In this document: piece by piece, positions 36,005 through 44,009 of the stretch
Numbering within the stretch: position 1 is the first letter of the stretch
Layout: every line of letters begins with the position of its first letter
Origin: Nitrospinaceae bacterium
GTDB lineage: Bacteria > Nitrospinota > Nitrospinia > Nitrospinales > JACRGP01
Direction: 5' to 3'
DNA: 64,000 nt
NCBI GenBank assembly: GCA_029261575.1
Contig: JAJDBD010000085.1
Location: 1-64,000 of the forward strand
Translations under genes and position numbers: made by a program
The notes under the pieces: generated by a model
Told to the model about the DNA's origin: nothing
The model's input: only the letters and a program-made list of their open reading frames with translations
Database searches by the model: none

Positions 36005-38110
36005 ATGAAACAAATTATCTTTCTCCTTTGGACCTTTTTGATACTATCCGGAACAAATTCTCCCGCCTTCGCAAAAAGCCAATCCACCGAAACGACCGTC
36101 AAAAAAATCGTGATGATGCTGGATATTGTCGTCAAAGAGTACAAAGAAGGCATTTCCGAAGGAAAAATAATAAATGAAGCCGAATACGAAGAAAGCCGAT
36201 TGTTTTTAGAGCAAGCCCAGGAAAGATTCGGGCGGGTCTCCGAGAGCCTGGATAAATCCTCGGAGCCGGTCAAACAAAAGTTTTCCGAAGTCGAGGTCAA
36301 AATAAAATCAAAAACCAACCCCGACCAGATTCAAATAGACGTCGAGCAAATCCAGTCGGAAATTTTAAATTTGTTTGGAGTGAAAATCGAATACGCTCCC
36401 AGGGAACCGGTTTCACTGGACCAAGGCAAATTAATTTACGAATCCAATTGCAAGGTCTGCCATGGCTTGACCGGAAAGGGCGATGGACCCATTGCGTCTC
36501 AACTGGACCCGCGGCCCGCGATTTTGGCCAACCCTGCAATCACCGGCGACGCGGAGACAACCGCCTACGATAATTTTAAGATCATCAATGTTGGCATTGC
36601 CGGAACGGGAATGACCGACTGGTCGAAAGTCCTGTCGGAAACCGACATTTGGAATGTTTCCTATTACATCCGTACTTTTTCCAACGAGAACGTGAAACTG
36701 CCGTCCGTTTCCGCCCTGGGCGGCGACCCGGACAAAGAATATCAAGCCATATTGACCGAGGTAGAAAACGTTCTGGATCGCAGCCTGGAATCCTTTAAAA
36801 ATTCCCAAATCCAGGACGCGGGGGAACAGGCTTCCGACTCTTACCTGGTTTACGAAAAGGTGGAACGGAATCTGTTGACTAAGCGAAAGGAACTGGCCCT
36901 GCGACTGGAATCGGCATTCGGCAGGTACCAGGGAGAGATCAAACGAAAGGCGTCGCTGGAACAGGTTCAGGGAATATACCAAAACATTAAAAACGACCTG
37001 GAACTTGCCCGCGAGGCCCTGGATAAAAACGTCGGTTTTTCCGGACTGTTCATTCAATCGCTTTCCATTATCGTCCGCGAGGGTTTCGAAGCCATATTGG
37101 TGATCGCCGCCCTAATCACTTTTCTGGTCAAATCCCGAAACAAAGACAAGACCAAATCAATTTGGATCGGGATGGGGCTTGGAATATTTGCCAGTTTTAT
37201 CACCGCATACATTCTTCAAGAAATCCTTGAGGTGTCCTCCGAAAACAAGGAAGTGATGGAAGGCTGGATCATGTTGATTTCCGTGGCAGTCCTTTTTTGG
37301 GTCAGCTACTGGTTGATTTCAAAAATCCAGACCCACCGATGGCAAAGCTATATCACGAGCAAAATGCAGGAAGTCGTTTCCACTGGAAGCGCGTATACCC
37401 TGGGGCTGGTGGCGTTTCTTTCCGTTTACCGCGAAGGATTCGAGACCGTGCTTTTTTACAAAGCGCTCTATACCTATTCCGGAACCGAGACCGGCGGCAT
37501 CCTTCCCGGATTTTTTGCGGGATGCGTTATCCTGATCGTGGTTTTTTACGCCATCAACAAACTGGGGTTGAGAATTCCCGTAAAATGGTTCTTCACCGTC
37601 ACCAGCATTTTTCTCTATTACATGGCCTTCACCTTCATGGGCAAAGGCTTGCACGAGTTGCAAATGGGCCAATTATTGGTCATGACTCCGGTTCCGTGGG
37701 CGCCAGAGGCGCACTGGTTGGGCATGTACCCCACCCTGGAAACCTTTGCGGGTCAGTTTGTTCTGATCGCCGCCTTTGTCTTCGCCCTGATTTATACCTT
37801 TATCATCAAATCGCAAATAAAAACTCAGGAAATTAAAAACGAAACCCGTAGTTTATTTTCGGGTATTTCTGCGGTTCACGACCTGGTCAATCACATATCA
37901 AACCATACCAAGCGATGCGAATTATTCCTAAAGGATACCCAGGACCAGGACTTGAAAGAACTGGCCATTCATCTTGGAGAAATCCACGACAAGGTCCATG
38001 AGCTTTCCGATCACGTTCGTTATGTGGAAAGCCAATTGATGGATGAATACGACGAACTGGATCTTGCTATATCCCAGGATTCCGCCAAGGAGGCCAAGGA
38101 ATTGCCTTGA
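36005..38110 (+). CDS. FTR1-family iron permease fused to a cytochrome c domain
   Basis: 701 residues from ATG 36005 (signal [22 protein letters not shown]; the track start 35969 lies before it). Order: periplasmic helical region (30-120); cytochrome c with CKVCHG (Cys149/Cys152/His153) and candidate axial Met203; a helical linker; then the FTR1 permease with both iron-binding motifs, REGFEA at 358 and REGFET at 476, in about seven membrane helices; and a cytoplasmic helical tail from about 610. FTR1 permeases pair with ferrous-iron oxidation, and the fused haem could carry that electron. The tail resembles that of the next protein. A Fur box and promoter lie upstream. Confidence 0.93.
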   Translation: MKQIIFLLWTFLILSGTNSPAFAKSQSTETTVKKIVMMLDIVVKEYKEGISEGKIINEAEYEESRLFLEQAQERFGRVSESLDKSSEPVKQKFSEVEVKIKSKTNPDQIQIDVEQIQSEILNLFGVKIEYAPREPVSLDQGKLIYESNCKVCHGLTGKGDGPIASQLDPRPAILANPAITGDAETTAYDNFKIINVGIAGTGMTDWSKVLSETDIWNVSYYIRTFSNENVKLPSVSALGGDPDKEYQAILTEVENVLDRSLESFKNSQIQDAGEQASDSYLVYEKVERNLLTKRKELALRLESAFGRYQGEIKRKASLEQVQGIYQNIKNDLELAREALDKNVGFSGLFIQSLSIIVREGFEAILVIAALITFLVKSRNKDKTKSIWIGMGLGIFASFITAYILQEILEVSSENKEVMEGWIMLISVAVLFWVSYWLISKIQTHRWQSYITSKMQEVVSTGSAYTLGLVAFLSVYREGFETVLFYKALYTYSGTETGGILPGFFAGCVILIVVFYAINKLGLRIPVKWFFTVTSIFLYYMAFTFMGKGLHELQMGQLLVMTPVPWAPEAHWLGMYPTLETFAGQFVLIAAFVFALIYTFIIKSQIKTQEIKNETRSLFSGISAVHDLVNHISNHTKRCELFLKDTQDQDLKELAIHLGEIHDKVHELSDHVRYVESQLMDEYDELDLAISQDSAKEAKELP

Positions 38111-39684
38111 AGGTCCGTTCCTCAAAACAATCCAGAATATGGCACAAGTGGACGGGATTGGTATCGAGTATTTTTGTGTTTATATTGTGCGTTTCCGGCA
38201 TTCCCCTCATGCATTACGAGGAATGGAATCTTGCCGACGTCCGCGTTTCCAGCCGCTACCTTCCTAAAAAATATTTTCAGGTCAAGGGACAAAATCCAAC
38301 CATCCAGGCCCTGGCCGTTTCCCCTTCCAATCCTTCCCTCCTGTTCGCCGGAGCCAACCACGGTTTGTTCAAATCCATGGACGGCGGGCAAACCTGGGAA
38401 CCCAAAAACGAAGGACTTTTTAATCTCGACGTTCATTCCATAACTCTCGATCCGGCGCGTGCCGGCGTCGTCTATCTGGGAACGGGAAAGGGGATTTTCA
38501 AGTCGGAGAACGACGGGGAAAACTGGACGCAATGGTTCGAAGAGTCTACGGGACTTCCCGGAGGGAGAGTCAATCACATTTTATTGGACCCACGCGACCC
38601 GGATACTTTATACGCCTCCACGTCCGACGGTTTTTATCTGTCCGACGACAGTGGAGAGTTCTGGGTGCAAAAGTCTGCTGGCGACTTGCCTGGAAATGGC
38701 CTGGACGTTCGAGCGGCGCGGTTTTTATTTCCCGACAAAAATGATCTGTTCATTGGTACGGACGCCGGCGCTTTTCGTCGCGAGGATGGAGGCGATTCCT
38801 GGGAAAGAAAATGGACCGAGGGGCCGGAAAGGATTCTGGATTTTATATCGACCGGCGCCGATTCCGAATTTTTTTATGTCGGAACGGAGAATGGATTTTA
38901 TAAATCCTTCAATAAAGGGGTTCACTGGATTCAGGATAAAACCTTTGAGGACCTTGCCGTTTCGCAAGTCTATTTGGATCCTCTCAACCCTTCGGCTTTA
39001 TACCTGGTCGCGGGGGGTGGGATTTATTTCAGCGCCGACGGCGGCGACCGCTGGCAAACAAGTTTCCCGGACCGCGACACAATCAAGGGCGACTTCACCC
39101 CGTCTCCGGATTTGACCGCGACGAAATTCCTCATCACTGCCGGCCCAAAACCTGTATGGTTTTTGGGATCCACAGGCGGGTTACTGCTTTCTTACGATCA
39201 GGGCGCGACCTGGATTCCGAAGCGCCTGGAAGTTGCGGGTAACAAAAACGGCGAACCGGAAAAGACCATGGATATGGTCAAACTGTTCACCGAGATTCAT
39301 ACCGGCAGGATATTCGGCTCTTATGCTTATCTGCTCGTCGACGTCGCCACCCTGGGATTGATTTTTTTAATTTTTACCGGAATAAAAATCAGCTTTCATA
39401 GAAGGCAGGCAGCCCAGAAAATCCAGAAAAAACTTTTGGAGGCGCAAGACGAAGAGGATGCGGTGGACGCGCTAATAAACGTTCAGGAAACCGCTTACGA
39501 TCTCTCCAGGGAAAGCAGTCAAATCCACGACATGATCGAACAGATCGAAGATCATTTAGGGAAATGTAAAAACGTTTATATGAAAAAGGAAAAGAAGGAA
39601 ATTGAGGAAGTCGATCGCCACGTCCATATTCTGGACGCCAAGATACAGGGGCTTATGAGCCGATTGAAAGAACTTGGGGAATGA
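38107..39684 (+). CDS. PepSY-TM-like membrane protein with periplasmic Asp-box (BNR) repeats
   Basis: 525 residues. The N-terminus ([28 protein letters not shown]) matches the first helix of PepSY-TM/iron-reductase-like proteins. A beta-propeller-like region follows with about seven Asp-box repeats: [62 protein letters not shown]. Then [31 protein letters not shown] as a second membrane helix with a His, and a charged helical tail. TTG 38107 overlaps the FTR1 stop (TTGA), so it is coupled to the permease. A role in ferric/ferrous redox or sensing is inferred. Confidence 0.85.
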   Translation: MKVRSSKQSRIWHKWTGLVSSIFVFILCVSGIPLMHYEEWNLADVRVSSRYLPKKYFQVKGQNPTIQALAVSPSNPSLLFAGANHGLFKSMDGGQTWEPKNEGLFNLDVHSITLDPARAGVVYLGTGKGIFKSENDGENWTQWFEESTGLPGGRVNHILLDPRDPDTLYASTSDGFYLSDDSGEFWVQKSAGDLPGNGLDVRAARFLFPDKNDLFIGTDAGAFRREDGGDSWERKWTEGPERILDFISTGADSEFFYVGTENGFYKSFNKGVHWIQDKTFEDLAVSQVYLDPLNPSALYLVAGGGIYFSADGGDRWQTSFPDRDTIKGDFTPSPDLTATKFLITAGPKPVWFLGSTGGLLLSYDQGATWIPKRLEVAGNKNGEPEKTMDMVKLFTEIHTGRIFGSYAYLLVDVATLGLIFLIFTGIKISFHRRQAAQKIQKKLLEAQDEEDAVDALINVQETAYDLSRESSQIHDMIEQIEDHLGKCKNVYMKKEKKEIEEVDRHVHILDAKIQGLMSRLKELGE

Positions 39685-39705
39685 TCAACTTGTTAACAAG
39701 TTGAT
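39684..39705. other. Perfect 22-base palindrome after the Asp-box gene
   Basis: ATCAACTTGTT followed directly by its exact reverse complement, starting on the last base of the stop codon. It lies between convergent genes. It could be a cruciform-type bidirectional terminator or a protein site; no T run follows on either side. Confidence 0.55.
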
Positions 39706-39714
39706 AAGCGCGAA

Positions 39715-39972
39715 TCAATTGATGAGATTTTCTCCGTTCTTGAAATCCCTTTGAGAATACTCCCGCGGCAATTCCAATTTTTTAAATTCCTCCCAGTCGT
39801 CCCGAAACAGGTTGAATCCCACAAAATCCAGGGCCTGCATCAATTCCAGATCGGTGAGCCGTTCCCCCTCTTCCGCCGCTTCGCGTAAGACTTCTTCTAA
39901 AGACTCGCAAATTACGGCGAAGCGTTCGTCGTCCATTGAAACCATCAGGTTTTTCATAAAATCAAAGGACAT
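39715..39972 (-). CDS. Small acidic hypothetical protein, 85 residues
   Basis: Unrecognised. Starts MSFDFMKNLMVSMDD; several Met codons near the N-terminus make the start uncertain. Mostly helical and acidic (RFAVICESLEEVLREAAEEGERLTDLELMQALDFVGF). No signal, membrane helix or known motif. It converges with the Asp-box gene. A GGAGG-like ribosome site lies before the ATG (reverse of cctccttt). Confidence 0.65.
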   Translation of the reverse strand: MSFDFMKNLMVSMDDERFAVICESLEEVLREAAEEGERLTDLELMQALDFVGFNLFRDDWEEFKKLELPREYSQRDFKNGENLIN

Positions 39973-40017
39973 GATTTCCGCGCCTCCTTTAAGTAAGCCG
40001 TTACCTCCGACCGTTTT

Positions 40018-40662
40018 TTATATTTTAGAGTAAAACTTTTGAACCGCCAATAGAAATTCGCGGATATCTTTTTGAATCAGGTTGTAGTCCCCGTTTTCAA
40101 TGCGTTGCAGAGAAAAAATTGAAGACCCAAAGGCCAGCGCGTCCGCCCCTGCCGCTAAATAATCGGCGGCGTTTTTAGAATGGACGCCGCCAACGGCCAT
40201 GAGCCGGAAATGCGAAAAAGGTCCTTTTATTTCCTGAAAATATTTGGGGCTTAATTGCGACGCGGGAAAAACTTTAACCATGGTTGCCCCGGCGTTCCAG
40301 GCTTTTTCGATTTCGCCCGGAGTGAACGCTCCGGGGAAAAAGGGGATTTCCCGTTGCTGACAGAAACCCGCAACGCTTTCATTGAATGTGGGAGCGACCA
40401 AAAATTCAGCGCCGGAGTTCTGTGCGATTTCCGCTTCTTTTACGGATAAAACGGTGCCTGCGCCAATGCAAAGGGAACCGGAAAATACCCGTGCGGCTTT
40501 TTCAATAAGGTGCGCGGCGTTTTTGGTGTTGAAAGTGATCTCAACGGTTTGCAATCCCGCCTGGACACAGGCCTCCAAAACCGGAATCAAAGAACTTTCC
40601 GTAATCCCTCGGAGAATTCCCAGCACGGGTTCGTTTTTGAATTGGGAAGGATCGAACCGCAT
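40018..40662 (-). CDS. eda: KDPG/KHG aldolase
   Basis: Class I aldolase that cleaves 2-keto-3-deoxy-6-phosphogluconate or 4-hydroxy-2-oxoglutarate to pyruvate plus an aldehyde. 214 residues with Glu41 in GLQTVEITFNT, the GAGTVL phosphate turn, and the Schiff-base Lys130 in GATMVKVFPASQ. The preceding FFPGAFTPGEIEKAWNAGA is highly characteristic. No edd or zwf is nearby, so the physiological substrate is open. It follows the HMGL-like aldolase gene by 12 bases; two aldolases in tandem suggest a shared pathway. Confidence 0.93.
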   Translation of the reverse strand: MRFDPSQFKNEPVLGILRGITESSLIPVLEACVQAGLQTVEITFNTKNAAHLIEKAARVFSGSLCIGAGTVLSVKEAEIAQNSGAEFLVAPTFNESVAGFCQQREIPFFPGAFTPGEIEKAWNAGATMVKVFPASQLSPKYFQEIKGPFSHFRLMAVGGVHSKNAADYLAAGADALAFGSSIFSLQRIENGDYNLIQKDIREFLLAVQKFYSKI

Positions 40663-40674
40663 GGAGGCTGAAGG

Positions 40675-41625
40675 TCAAACATTTCCTTCGGTAACCAGCT
40701 TGTTGTAGAAACTCAGATAATCGTCCTTGTTTTCCGATTTTCTAAGGGCCATCGCGGCTCTTGGATGAAGGTCCAAAATTCCGGTTATGGCGTAGGGAAT
40801 GGTGTAGCCCCATTCGATTTTCTTTGCCAAATCCACAAATTCGCTCTCCAAAATTTCCAGGATGGGGCGAAGATCATATTTGGGATTTTTCAAAAAACCC
40901 AACAGCAGTTCCAGAGGACAGTTTCCCGCCGCCCGTCCTATGCCCAACGAAGTCGCGTCAAGGTAATTGATATTTTGAATGATTGCCTCAATGGTGTTGC
41001 CAAAAGCCAGTTGCTGGTTGTTGTGAGCGTGGATTCCAAGTTCCCGCGTGGGGAGCAGGGATTTATATTTTTTAGCCAGGTAGGCGATTTGTTCGGAATA
41101 CAAGGCGCCAAAGCTGTCCACCAGATAAACCACGTCGACCGCGCTCTCGTTTTCTATTTGCTGAAGCGCCTCGTCCAGGTCGTTTTCCCTGGTGTGTGAA
41201 ACGGCCATGATGTTGATCGTCGTTTCGTAGCCCTTGCCCTTCATCAAGTTGACCAGGTTGATCGCCTTGTCAATGTCCTTGACGTAGGCGGCCACCCGCA
41301 TCATATCTATCAGGCTTTCGGCCTTGGGAATGATCGTGTCCGGGTTCACCCGCCCGATATCCACCATCACCGAAATTTTGCAATTTTTTTCCTCGGAACC
41401 CACGGCCATTTCCACGTCCTTTTCGGAGCAAAACTTCATGGGTCCAAATTCGTCCCGGTTAAACTGGCTTTCATCGGCCTTGTAGCCGAGTTCTACATAA
41501 TCAACGCCAGCCCGGTTGGAGGCTTTGAAAATATTTTGAACAAACTCGTTGGTAAACTGATGATCATTCATCAATCCGCCGTCGCGGATAGTGCAGTCCA
41601 ATACCTTGATTTCCTTACGGTACAT
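40675..41625 (-). CDS. HMGL-like aldolase, 4-hydroxy-2-oxovalerate aldolase type
   Basis: TIM-barrel carboligase/lyase of about 316 residues. VLDCTIRDGGLMNDHQF gives the catalytic Arg/Asp, DYVELGYKAD follows, and GIHAHNNQQLAFGNTIEA supplies the His-x-His metal ligands. Such enzymes (DmpG/MhpE-like) cleave 4-hydroxy-2-oxoacids. No acetaldehyde dehydrogenase partner is adjacent, unlike classic catabolic operons. ATG 41625 has GGAG nine bases upstream; the track start 41754 adds 43 residues unlike the family. Tandem with the KDPG-type aldolase. Confidence 0.87.
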   Translation of the reverse strand: MYRKEIKVLDCTIRDGGLMNDHQFTNEFVQNIFKASNRAGVDYVELGYKADESQFNRDEFGPMKFCSEKDVEMAVGSEEKNCKISVMVDIGRVNPDTIIPKAESLIDMMRVAAYVKDIDKAINLVNLMKGKGYETTINIMAVSHTRENDLDEALQQIENESAVDVVYLVDSFGALYSEQIAYLAKKYKSLLPTRELGIHAHNNQQLAFGNTIEAIIQNINYLDATSLGIGRAAGNCPLELLLGFLKNPKYDLRPILEILESEFVDLAKKIEWGYTIPYAITGILDLHPRAAMALRKSENKDDYLSFYNKLVTEGNV

Positions 41626-41765
41626 CTTCAATGACTCCAAGACCTGGTTAATTTTATTTTGAGAACTTGTAATTATAAAGGGGAAAATTAGGCCGATCAA
41701 GCGCTTTCGTACTTTAAGCCCCTGATTTTTCGGGTATTCCTCGATGTGAATCAATTTACCCGCTA

Positions 41766-41794
41766 TTGTTTAAGATATTTACTTTGCTTATAAT
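41766..41794 (+). promoter_or_regulatory. Sigma70-type promoter for the EVE gene
   Basis: TTGTTT, a 17-base spacer and a consensus TATAAT, 42 bases before the ATG of the EVE-domain gene. Confidence 0.65.
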
Positions 41795-41836
41795 AACGGT
41801 TTTATATTTTCAAACGTTCAAAGAGAACGGAAAATT

Positions 41837-42250
41837 ATGAACCACTGGCTGGTCAAACAAGAACCCTCCAAATACAGTTGGGAAGAGTTTTGTAAGGATA
41901 AAGAAACTTATTGGGAAGGGGTTCGTAATTACCAGGCGCGGAATAATCTTCAGGCAATGAAAAAAGGCGATTGGGTTTTTTTCTACCACAGCGTCTCCGA
42001 AAAATCCATTCGGGGAATCGCCAAGGTCGTCCGGGAAGCCTATCCCGACCCAACCACACAGGACGAACGGTGGGTGGTCGTGGATTTAAAATGCGTCAAG
42101 CCCTTAAAAACTCCCATCACTCTGGACGACGTAAAAGCCAACCCAAAATTAAAAGACGTGGCCCTGGTAAAACAATCCCGCCTGTCCGTCATGCCCCTGC
42201 GCAAGGCCGAATTTGAAATTATTCTTAAAATGTCCGGAACGTCGTTATGA
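41837..42250 (+). CDS. EVE-domain protein
   Basis: 137 residues, a complete EVE/YTH-like fold. It opens with the diagnostic NHWLVKQEPSKYSWEEF, then TYWEGVRNYQARNNLQAMKKGDWVFFYHS and GIAKVVREAYPDPT. EVE domains bind modified bases in DNA or RNA. Stand-alone copies like this are widespread housekeeping-type proteins of unclear role. Its stop overlaps the next start (ATGA). A good promoter lies upstream. Confidence 0.94.
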   Translation: MNHWLVKQEPSKYSWEEFCKDKETYWEGVRNYQARNNLQAMKKGDWVFFYHSVSEKSIRGIAKVVREAYPDPTTQDERWVVVDLKCVKPLKTPITLDDVKANPKLKDVALVKQSRLSVMPLRKAEFEIILKMSGTSL

Positions 42251-42948
42251 CCCATGCGGGCCAGAAGGCGCGTTTAAAACGTTCCGTCTTGCTTCTCGTA
42301 TTTCTTTTTCTCCAGAATGCATTTTTGCCGATTTCCTCGACCTCGGCCGAGCTTTCCATAAAATCCTGCCAGAAAACGACAAAATCCCTGAAAAGCAAAA
42401 GGGAAATCGTCGCCCAAAATGGAGGCGTCTGGGCCAGGTTTGAATCCGTAGGCGCTCTTAGGGACCAGTCCTTAACAGCCCTTCGTCTGGATTCCAGAAT
42501 CAATTCCCTTCTGGTTACGCTGGATTATATATGTGAAACGCTCAACGGCGTCCCATTGAACGAGCTGGCTATTTTTGTGAACCGGAGTATTTCTCGTCTT
42601 GGAATGGAAGGTTTCAAAAAACATCAAGTGTCCCTGGGTAAAACTCCAACGGAAGTCAATATCTGGATCCAGTTCGCTCAATACGCCAAAGCGATAGAAA
42701 ATCGGGCGTTGGATAAGGTTTCCGTTTCGCAAACTTTCCAGCGCGCGGAAGAGATAGTGGATCAATACCTCAATCTATGGGAAATTTTATCCGCCGTAAA
42801 CGACGTCTCATTGGCGCTGAAAGACACAACGGGTTTATTAGCGCGAACAGACAAATTTTTTATCGACGATCCAACCGCCGCCCGGGTTCGGTTGGAATTA
42901 TCCAAAGTTCCGTTCTGGGACGTCGATGAAAACTACGGCGGCTCTTAA
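42247..42948 (+). CDS. Exported hypothetical protein, 233 residues
   Basis: An N-terminal export signal (SVLLLVFLFLQNAFLPISSTSA) is followed by about 200 helical residues with no family I know. One recognisable feature is a run of amphipathic helices (LNSLLVTLDYICETLNGV, QFAQYAKAIENRALDKVS). Translationally coupled to the EVE gene by a four-base overlap; since the EVE protein is cytoplasmic and this one exported, a direct functional link is doubtful. Confidence 0.72.
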   Translation: MTHAGQKARLKRSVLLLVFLFLQNAFLPISSTSAELSIKSCQKTTKSLKSKREIVAQNGGVWARFESVGALRDQSLTALRLDSRINSLLVTLDYICETLNGVPLNELAIFVNRSISRLGMEGFKKHQVSLGKTPTEVNIWIQFAQYAKAIENRALDKVSVSQTFQRAEEIVDQYLNLWEILSAVNDVSLALKDTTGLLARTDKFFIDDPTAARVRLELSKVPFWDVDENYGGS

Positions 42949-42996
42949 AAAAAACGGCGGGTTTTAAAAACTGATTTATTGAACGAGGAGACACAC

Positions 42997-43803
42997 ATGA
43001 AATACTTTTTGGTCGTCGGAGGCACCGGCGTCATGGGAACCGCCGCCATACAGGGAGTGCGGGAAGTTTTTGGGAGCGACGCGGTCATTGTGGCAAATTG
43101 GTTTGGCAAAGAAGACACGGGCGTCCCCGTGGAAGGAGCCGACCACACAATTTTTGGCGATATAAACGATGCGGAATGCCTGGGGAAACTAAAAAATTTT
43201 AACGGCGGAAAATATGAATATATGTTTTACGCCACCGCTTTGGGAGACGTGGGCTTTCCCATAAATGATTCCACCCCCGCTCAAATCGAAAGGTCCAACG
43301 CCCTGTCTTTCGATCCAATATTAAAGCTGGAAGCGTCCATGGATATTGGAACCATCACGACGTACTCCACTTTTTATCTTCTCAAGCATCAGGTTTGCAC
43401 CTATGGCGCCATGGGACATTCCAAAGAAGCTCTGGAAAAATGGACGCTCGAATCCGGAAAATCCAAACGCGCCTGCATCCGGGCCGGATTATTCGAATCC
43501 CCTTCTTCGCGGGGAATAAAATTGCTATTACGGAAAAGCGCGAAAAACCTGGATTCTATCCGCGATCCCTTGCTCCGATCTTATTTTGAAAATGTGAAAA
43601 CCAGCGAAGGAATCGAAAATTTCACTCAGGGAATCATTCAGGAAGAACGCGACGCCTTTGGAGACAGCCCCACGCGCTCGGAAAATTTGTACCAGGCGCA
43701 TTTGAAATTATTTGACGCAGAGACGCCGGTTTTCATCAACGTGTCAGGAACCAAAATCTGGCTCAGCAAAGAGGCCCAGACACTGGACCAACTCCCCTCC
43801 TGA
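42997..43803 (+). CDS. SDR-type oxidoreductase resembling enoyl-ACP reductase FabI
   Basis: 268 residues from ATG 42997, which has GAGGAG upstream (the track start six codons earlier precedes it). Rossmann loop VVGGTGVMGTAA; the active-site pair is Tyr136-x6-Lys143 in YGAMGHSKEALEKW, the wide Y-x6-K spacing of enoyl reductases (FabI has YNVMGLAKASLE) rather than the Y-x3-K of ordinary SDRs. The N-terminal loop lacks the FabI NxSSI-type start, so it is a divergent relative. The substrate could be an enoyl thioester; the fab cluster is 5 kb away on the other strand. Confidence 0.75.
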   Translation: MKYFLVVGGTGVMGTAAIQGVREVFGSDAVIVANWFGKEDTGVPVEGADHTIFGDINDAECLGKLKNFNGGKYEYMFYATALGDVGFPINDSTPAQIERSNALSFDPILKLEASMDIGTITTYSTFYLLKHQVCTYGAMGHSKEALEKWTLESGKSKRACIRAGLFESPSSRGIKLLLRKSAKNLDSIRDPLLRSYFENVKTSEGIENFTQGIIQEERDAFGDSPTRSENLYQAHLKLFDAETPVFINVSGTKIWLSKEAQTLDQLPS

Positions 43804-43954
43804 TCCTTCCCGATTTCCCTCCAGGGGCTTTCGGAAGAATTTTTCCTTTGGAAGTCCCTTTTGTTGCTTTTAACGCTAAATTGTTTGATAATAAAAAGGT
43901 TTCCAAACCACCTCAAACCGATTGCACAAAAATCGTAGACGATTTTGCCTTCGC

Positions 43955-43982
43955 TTGACGTTACATTTTCTGCCATTATTAC
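43955..43982 (+). promoter_or_regulatory. Possible sigma70 promoter for the GAF-HD-GYP gene
   Basis: TTGACG, a 16-base spacer and TATTAC, 27 bases before the ATG at 44010. Confidence 0.5.
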
Positions 43983-44009
43983 CAGGCGGGGCCACGCGCA
44001 AATTGACAT

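Noticed and set aside
43638-44009. 123-residue minus-strand ORF reaching the HD-GYP start
   Set aside because: Most of it is antisense to the FabI-like gene, and the remainder covers the likely promoter. No ribosome site or motif.
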